From assembly GCA_035622335.1 (NCBI GenBank), contig DASPVO010000050.1, positions 1 to 18,315 on the forward strand: DNA of 18,315 nucleotides, written 5' to 3'. The notes under the pieces are model-generated. The model did not search any database, was not told where the DNA came from, and saw only the letters and a program-made list of their open reading frames with translations. Shown one piece after another: positions 14,583 through 18,315 of this stretch (positions are counted from its first letter, which is position 1; every line of letters begins with the position of its first letter). Both the position numbers and the translations under genes were made by a program. The stretch is from DATJAJ01 sp035622335 (lineage in GTDB: Archaea; Thermoproteota; Nitrososphaeria; Nitrososphaerales; Gagatemarchaeaceae).

Positions 14583-14634
14583 AATCTTTGGAAGCGAGAA
14601 GACGGCCGCAAAAAGTAGATGAACGAAGCGCATC

Positions 14635-14640
14635 GGAGGG
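14635..14640 (+). promoter_or_regulatory. Shine-Dalgarno sequence deciding the MFS start
   Basis: GGAGGG lies 8 bases before GTG 14649. This favours that GTG over the ATG at 14619, which has no purine-rich site before it. An AAAAAGTA stretch at about 14610-14617 could be the TATA element for such a leadered transcript. Confidence 0.5.
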
Positions 14641-14648
14641 TTGGAAAC

Positions 14649-15941
14649 GTGTCCCGCGAATCGACCAAGAAGAGCAACAGAATCAGCTGGATCTATGCCG
14701 CTCTTCCAGTGGCCCTAGCGACCGGCCAAATCGGTACTATCGTCCAGCTCCACCTGATCGACATCAACGGCCAAGCTCTGGGGACCATCTACGCCGGCCT
14801 TGCCTCGGCCTTCTTCAACGGCGTCGCTATCCCCGCCGCCATATTCTGGGGGTTCGTCACGGACAGGTTCCACGCGCGCAAGGGGATCCTCGTCTCGAGC
14901 TACATCGTCATGGCGGTCGCCCTGGTCTCGTTCTTCTTCGAACAGAACACCGTCGGCACCATCTCAGAGTACTCGGCCTTCTCCTTCATCTCCACCGCGA
15001 CAGCTACCCCTCTCAACCTTCTGATAATGGAGACCGAGCCCAAGAACCAGTGGGCCGACTACTTCGCGAAGCTCTCCTTCTCCTCTGGAATCGGAACATG
15101 CTGCGGACTAATCGCGAGCACCATCTGGTCCAACTTCCTCCCCCTGATCGACTTCACTGTTCCGCTGGGATTCGCCTCCCTGGCATCCGCAGTGCTTGCC
15201 ACTGTACTGATACGGGAACCCCCTCTCGTCCTGGAGAAAGAGACCATCGCCAGGAGAAAGCAGAGCTTCTTCACCAGGCTCAGGACCCTCCCCATCTTCT
15301 TCATCGCAGTCCCCACCGGGGCAGACTTCAAGAGAGTCTTCAGAGGACTCCGCTCCGGCCTCACGAGCTACACCCCTCTCCTCTACCTCTCGATCGTTCT
15401 CTTCTCGCTCTCGGGTGGAGTCTTCAACCCGTCCTGGGTCCCGGCGCTCTATTCCCTCTCGTTCGGCTCAGGGCCGATTTTGTTGATAATACTCATCGTG
15501 AGCGCTGTGCAGACATTTGTCTTCGAATACGCGGGCAAGTACGTCGCCGCCAGGTCGCTCGTCTCCGTCTCCATAACGTGGCTGGCCGTACGAGGCTCGT
15601 GCTACGCCGCCCTGGGCCTCTCGCTCTTCTTCTTCAAGGGGTACCTCTACGTGATCCCTGCCCTAACCCTGTACACGATATCGTCAGGGATCGCGTACGC
15701 CTTCTACTACACCGCGTCGAACACCATGGTCTTCAACTCGATCCAGAACAGAAGCCCCGGGTCCACGCTCGGGGTCTACAGCGCCCTGGTGGGAATAGCA
15801 ACGACCTCTGGCTCGCTCGTGTCGGGGTTCATTTCGGTCTACTTCGGATTCGACGTGACGTTCGTCGCAGCCGGTCTCCTACTTGGGGCGTCGGTGCTCG
15901 TTCTCTTCCAGCTCAAGAAACACGTAGGCAGCTTAGGCTAG
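14649..15941 (+). CDS. Major facilitator superfamily (MFS) transporter
   Basis: A predicted 12-helix secondary transporter of about 430 residues with alternating long hydrophobic segments. The loop after helix 2 reads FWGFVTDRFHARKG, a form of the MFS GxxxDRxGRRx signature (motif A). A basic cytoplasmic loop splits the two halves (about residues 200-250 from the GTG). The second half repeats the pattern, with LGVYSALVGIATTSGSLVSG in a late helix. The start is chosen as GTG because of the Shine-Dalgarno sequence; ATG at 14619 would add ten residues (MNEAHRRVGN). It is divergent from the SPOUT gene. Neighbours give no clue to substrate, and I cannot assign a subfamily. Confidence 0.82.
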   Translation: MSRESTKKSNRISWIYAALPVALATGQIGTIVQLHLIDINGQALGTIYAGLASAFFNGVAIPAAIFWGFVTDRFHARKGILVSSYIVMAVALVSFFFEQNTVGTISEYSAFSFISTATATPLNLLIMETEPKNQWADYFAKLSFSSGIGTCCGLIASTIWSNFLPLIDFTVPLGFASLASAVLATVLIREPPLVLEKETIARRKQSFFTRLRTLPIFFIAVPTGADFKRVFRGLRSGLTSYTPLLYLSIVLFSLSGGVFNPSWVPALYSLSFGSGPILLIILIVSAVQTFVFEYAGKYVAARSLVSVSITWLAVRGSCYAALGLSLFFFKGYLYVIPALTLYTISSGIAYAFYYTASNTMVFNSIQNRSPGSTLGVYSALVGIATTSGSLVSGFISVYFGFDVTFVAAGLLLGASVLVLFQLKKHVGSLG

Positions 15942-15966
15942 AGGCATTGGAGTCGGTCCTCCCGAG

Positions 15967-15975
15967 CTTAAATAA
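15967..15975 (+). promoter_or_regulatory. TATA box for the propeller surface protein
   Basis: CTTAAATAA is a strong archaeal TATA box centred about 23 bases before the ATG at 15994, consistent with a leaderless transcript. It lies in the 52-base gap after the MFS gene. Confidence 0.65.
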
Positions 15976-15993
15976 TGGAACTCCAAATTTGAC

Positions 15994-18315
15994 ATGTTGC
16001 GAAAGATTCCATCGCGACCTGTGAAGTTTGCATTTATCGCAGCAGCGTTGATGTTCCTAATCCTCTGCGGGTCTCTGAGGCTTCTCCCTCCGCAGTCAAA
16101 CGCCCAGTCTAGTCAGACGGTCACGGGCGTGGGCCCATGGACCCAGCAGGGCAACTACGGGTCTTCGACAACCACTCCGGGACAAGGAGGCATCGGGACC
16201 TTGGGGGCATCCTGCGTCGTTTACTCGGGTGATGTCTACTGCGTGGGAGGACAAAATCCGACTGGCACGGACATCAGCGACGTGTTCTACGCCCAGCTCC
16301 TGCCTTCTGGTGCGATCGGCCCCTGGACCGAGACGACAGACTACGGTGCGACCTCCGGCACATCGGGTGCAGGGGGGCTAGGAATCGAGTGGCCCTCCTG
16401 CGTCGAATCGGGCGGCTACATCTATTGCGTGGCAGGGGCCACGAACGCCGGGATCACGAGCGGGGTCTACTTCGCCCAGCTCTCCTCATCCGGCGTGGGT
16501 CCCTGGACCGAGACCATCGACTACGGGGCTGCCACCGGGTCGTCTGGCAGCGGAGGTCTGAAGGACTTTCAGCTGGCCTGCGTCAGCTCTGGCGGGTACG
16601 TCTACTGCGTGGGCGGGGGAGCGGGCTCAAAGGTCTTCTACGCACAGCTGACTTCCAGCGGTGTCGGGGCGTGGACCGAGACCACCGACTATGGGGCGGC
16701 CTCCGGCAGCACCGGTGCTGGAGGCGTGGTGGTGGACTCGAACGCGTGCGTTGCCGACGCTGGATACGTGTACTGCGTCGGCGGGACGTCGACCAACTAC
16801 TCGGTCGTGAGCGACGTCTTTTCTGCGCCGCTGACCTCCAGCGGTGTCGGGGCGTGGACCGAGAATGCAGACTTCGGCGTATCGTCGAGCTCGAACGAGA
16901 CCGGTGGAGAGCCGATCTACGGAACTAGCTGCGTCGTCTATTCGCCTTACGTCATCTGCATCGGAGGAGACACCACCGGGAGCGTCGGTACGGCCCACGT
17001 CTTCTACGGCGAGGACGGTACGATACTCGGGTGGAAGCAGACGGGGGATTACGTCGAAGTGACCTACTGGGATGACTGCGTTGAATTTGATGGCTACGTC
17101 TACTGCTGGGGCCAGGACCAGCCTGAAGTCTACTCCTCCCCTATCGACACGCCAGCCTCTACAACGTCCTCCAGCTCCAGCACTTCTACTTCGACATCGT
17201 CCACGACGTCCTCCAGTTCGTCCGAGTCCAACACGTCGACCATCGTCCCCCACCGGGGACGACCGACCACAATCCTCACGAGCCTGAAGGCCACTCCGAT
17301 ATTCGCTGGTGACACCGACCAGGACACCGCGTTCTTCACTTCGAGCCCGATCCCGCCAGGTGGGACGATGTACTTCTATCAGTACTCGGGTGCGGGATGC
17401 AGCGGAACCAAGACGCAGATCGGGAGTCTTCCTGTCTCGCCGAGCACTTCATTGTACGACTCCCCAAGCTCTACTTTCTCGACTCCAGGGAGCTACTACT
17501 TCAGCGCGGAGTACAGCGGAGACTCTGGGGACAACCCATCCACGAGCCTCTGCGAGACCCTGACCGTCCTCCCAGAAGTCACGAGCGTCTCCACCACAAC
17601 CACGCCTGCTCCCTCCGGCGTATCGGGGACGACCGACCTGCTCGTCGGTGTTGGGGCGGCCGTGGAGCTCCTTGGAGCGGGCGGCTACTTCGTCTCCAAG
17701 AGGCGCAAGCAGGATGGCTCCCAGCCCAAGACGACGGAAAAACCTGTTTCACCACCACCTCCTCCGCCCCCGCCGCCACCACCTCCGACGCCTGTCGCGG
17801 CTCCTGTCGTGGTGCCGAAGAACCCTTGCCCACCGGGGACGCCCCCGAAGGTCGACGAGAAGAACTGCAACATCGTCACACTTTGGCTCAGCGCTCAGGC
17901 CGTTCCGCAGATCGGGGGAGTCTACGCCATGTCACCAGACGAGACCCAGGCGCTTCTGGAGGCGCTCGACGCTTCCATCACCGCCGCCGGTTGGGCGGCA
18001 TTCGCAGTCGGCATGGCGCTGAACCCCGTGGGCACGCTGATAACACAGATTTCGAGCCCGGACTCTGCGATAACCGACCAGTTCACCGAGCTGGCCACCA
18101 AGGCGCTGGGCCGTCTGGCAGAGACCCTGAAGGAGCAGAGGAAGTACAGGGGAAACATCAAGATCCTCTACCCAATGGTCTCTTACAGGGTCTACTGCGT
18201 GACCACGACCGAGTGCATCAACGGCTCTTGGGTCGTCACCAAGCGGGAACTCAGGATGCAGAAGCAAGACGCGCCCAGGATGGGCGAGTGGGCACCCCAA
18301 AGTGCCGGCCAGGAC
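15994..18315 (+). CDS. Secreted, membrane-anchored six-repeat propeller protein (C-terminus beyond window)
   Basis: A large predicted cell-surface protein; 774 residues are visible and the frame is open at the right edge. A signal peptide covers about residues 1-39 (basic start, hydrophobic stretch, cleavage after QSNA). Residues 45-375 hold six kelch-like repeats beginning at W49, W111, W171, W227, W288 and W347. Each has a C-x8-C pair followed, in most repeats, by VGG. A Ser/Thr-rich linker, probably glycosylated, covers about 386-417. An Ig-like beta domain covers about 425-532. One membrane helix at 549-567 is followed by the stop-transfer KRRK. A run of 12 prolines is at 587-598. A mixed-polarity domain with an Ala/Gly-rich hydrophobic stretch follows. 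By the positive-inside rule the propeller is outside and the C-terminal domain inside. I do not recognise the C-terminal domain and know no function. TATA spacing supports the ATG; GTG 16021 is an alternative. Confidence 0.8.
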   Translation, partial: MLRKIPSRPVKFAFIAAALMFLILCGSLRLLPPQSNAQSSQTVTGVGPWTQQGNYGSSTTTPGQGGIGTLGASCVVYSGDVYCVGGQNPTGTDISDVFYAQLLPSGAIGPWTETTDYGATSGTSGAGGLGIEWPSCVESGGYIYCVAGATNAGITSGVYFAQLSSSGVGPWTETIDYGAATGSSGSGGLKDFQLACVSSGGYVYCVGGGAGSKVFYAQLTSSGVGAWTETTDYGAASGSTGAGGVVVDSNACVADAGYVYCVGGTSTNYSVVSDVFSAPLTSSGVGAWTENADFGVSSSSNETGGEPIYGTSCVVYSPYVICIGGDTTGSVGTAHVFYGEDGTILGWKQTGDYVEVTYWDDCVEFDGYVYCWGQDQPEVYSSPIDTPASTTSSSSSTSTSTSSTTSSSSSESNTSTIVPHRGRPTTILTSLKATPIFAGDTDQDTAFFTSSPIPPGGTMYFYQYSGAGCSGTKTQIGSLPVSPSTSLYDSPSSTFSTPGSYYFSAEYSGDSGDNPSTSLCETLTVLPEVTSVSTTTTPAPSGVSGTTDLLVGVGAAVELLGAGGYFVSKRRKQDGSQPKTTEKPVSPPPPPPPPPPPPTPVAAPVVVPKNPCPPGTPPKVDEKNCNIVTLWLSAQAVPQIGGVYAMSPDETQALLEALDASITAAGWAAFAVGMALNPVGTLITQISSPDSAITDQFTELATKALGRLAETLKEQRKYRGNIKILYPMVSYRVYCVTTTECINGSWVVTKRELRMQKQDAPRMGEWAPQSAGQD
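16126..17112 (+). repeat. Six tandem kelch-like protein repeats (about 56-62 residues each)
   Basis: The repeats are spaced 62, 60, 56, 61 and 59 residues apart, measured by the Trp of the GVGPWT-like motif. Shared elements are GVGxWTExxDYG, a Gly/Ser-rich stretch, C-x8-C with the second Cys usually in YVYC, VGG, and VFYAQL-SSG leading to the next repeat. Repeats 2-4 are most alike; repeats 5 and 6 are more diverged. Cys pairs are C74/83, C136/145, C196/205, C252/261, C313/322 and C362/371. Six repeats suggest one closed six-bladed beta-propeller. Confidence 0.85.
17752..17787 (+). repeat. Twelve-codon proline run in the propeller protein
   Basis: Twelve consecutive proline codons of mixed type (CCA, CCT, CCG, CCC), just after the membrane anchor and its basic stop-transfer. 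The mixed codons argue for selection on the protein sequence and against simple slippage of one triplet. It probably acts as a stiff spacer on the cytoplasmic side. Confidence 0.8.

Noticed and set aside
14459..16024. A 521-residue open frame on the plus strand over the MFS gene
   Set aside because: Its composition is Arg/His/Pro-rich shadow sequence without domains, and it spans the SPOUT start, the MFS gene and the next promoter. The MFS frame is hydrophobic and has the family motif.
17752..17787. Possible triplet-expansion microsatellite
   Set aside because: The proline codons are mixed (CCA, CCT, CCG, CCC), so it is not a pure DNA repeat.
1..18315. Mobile elements, CRISPR arrays or defence genes
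   Set aside because: No transposase or integrase motifs, no spaced direct repeats, and no terminal inverted repeats were found. The content is housekeeping, transport and surface genes.

Overview
The window looks like a GC-rich archaeal chromosome. The evidence is archaeal-type ribosomal proteins (L3, L4, L23, L2, S19), an Lhr-family helicase, a SPOUT methyltransferase next to L3 (a typical archaeal position), and TATA-like boxes about 23-30 bases before many start codons, as expected for leaderless archaeal transcripts. From memory, the L23 and S19 sequences and the kelch-like surface protein recall the Thaumarchaeota (Nitrososphaeria) and relatives. No ammonia-oxidation gene is present, and I would not go below 'probable TACK archaeon'.

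Layout. (1) 1-1535, minus: Lhr-type helicase, cut by the left edge. (2) 1659-8518, plus: HTH regulator, lipoyl synthase LipA, fused E1 alpha/beta of a 2-oxoacid dehydrogenase, E2 acyltransferase, E3 dihydrolipoamide dehydrogenase and octanoyltransferase LipB. (3) 8551-10125, plus: an aldehyde dehydrogenase resembling 1-pyrroline-5-carboxylate dehydrogenase. (4) 14553-10126, minus: SPOUT methyltransferase, L3, L4, L23, L2, S19 and a small unknown membrane protein. The last ends directly against the aldehyde dehydrogenase stop codon. (5) 14649-15941, plus: MFS transporter. (6) 15994 to the right edge, plus: a large secreted, membrane-anchored protein with a six-repeat propeller.

Region 2 encodes a complete lipoate-dependent 2-oxoacid dehydrogenase complex together with both enzymes that make its cofactor in place: LipB attaches octanoate to the E2 lipoyl lysine, and LipA inserts two sulfurs. 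LipB classically takes octanoate from acyl carrier protein, which archaea generally lack, so the octanoyl donor is an open question. Several genes in this block appear to have their own TATA box and a leaderless start, so the block may be a set of separately transcribed genes.

The points most worth a second look are two ribosomal genes (S19 and L23) whose conserved N-termini lie upstream of any ATG, GTG or TTG. Each has a strong Shine-Dalgarno sequence 9 bases before an ACG or CTG codon. Also notable are the six-repeat propeller protein, in which every repeat carries the same C-x8-C pair, the lipoate cluster, and the S10-type ribosomal operon that stops after S19. No stretch over 300 bases lacks a gene. 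I saw no tRNA, rRNA, CRISPR or insertion sequence.
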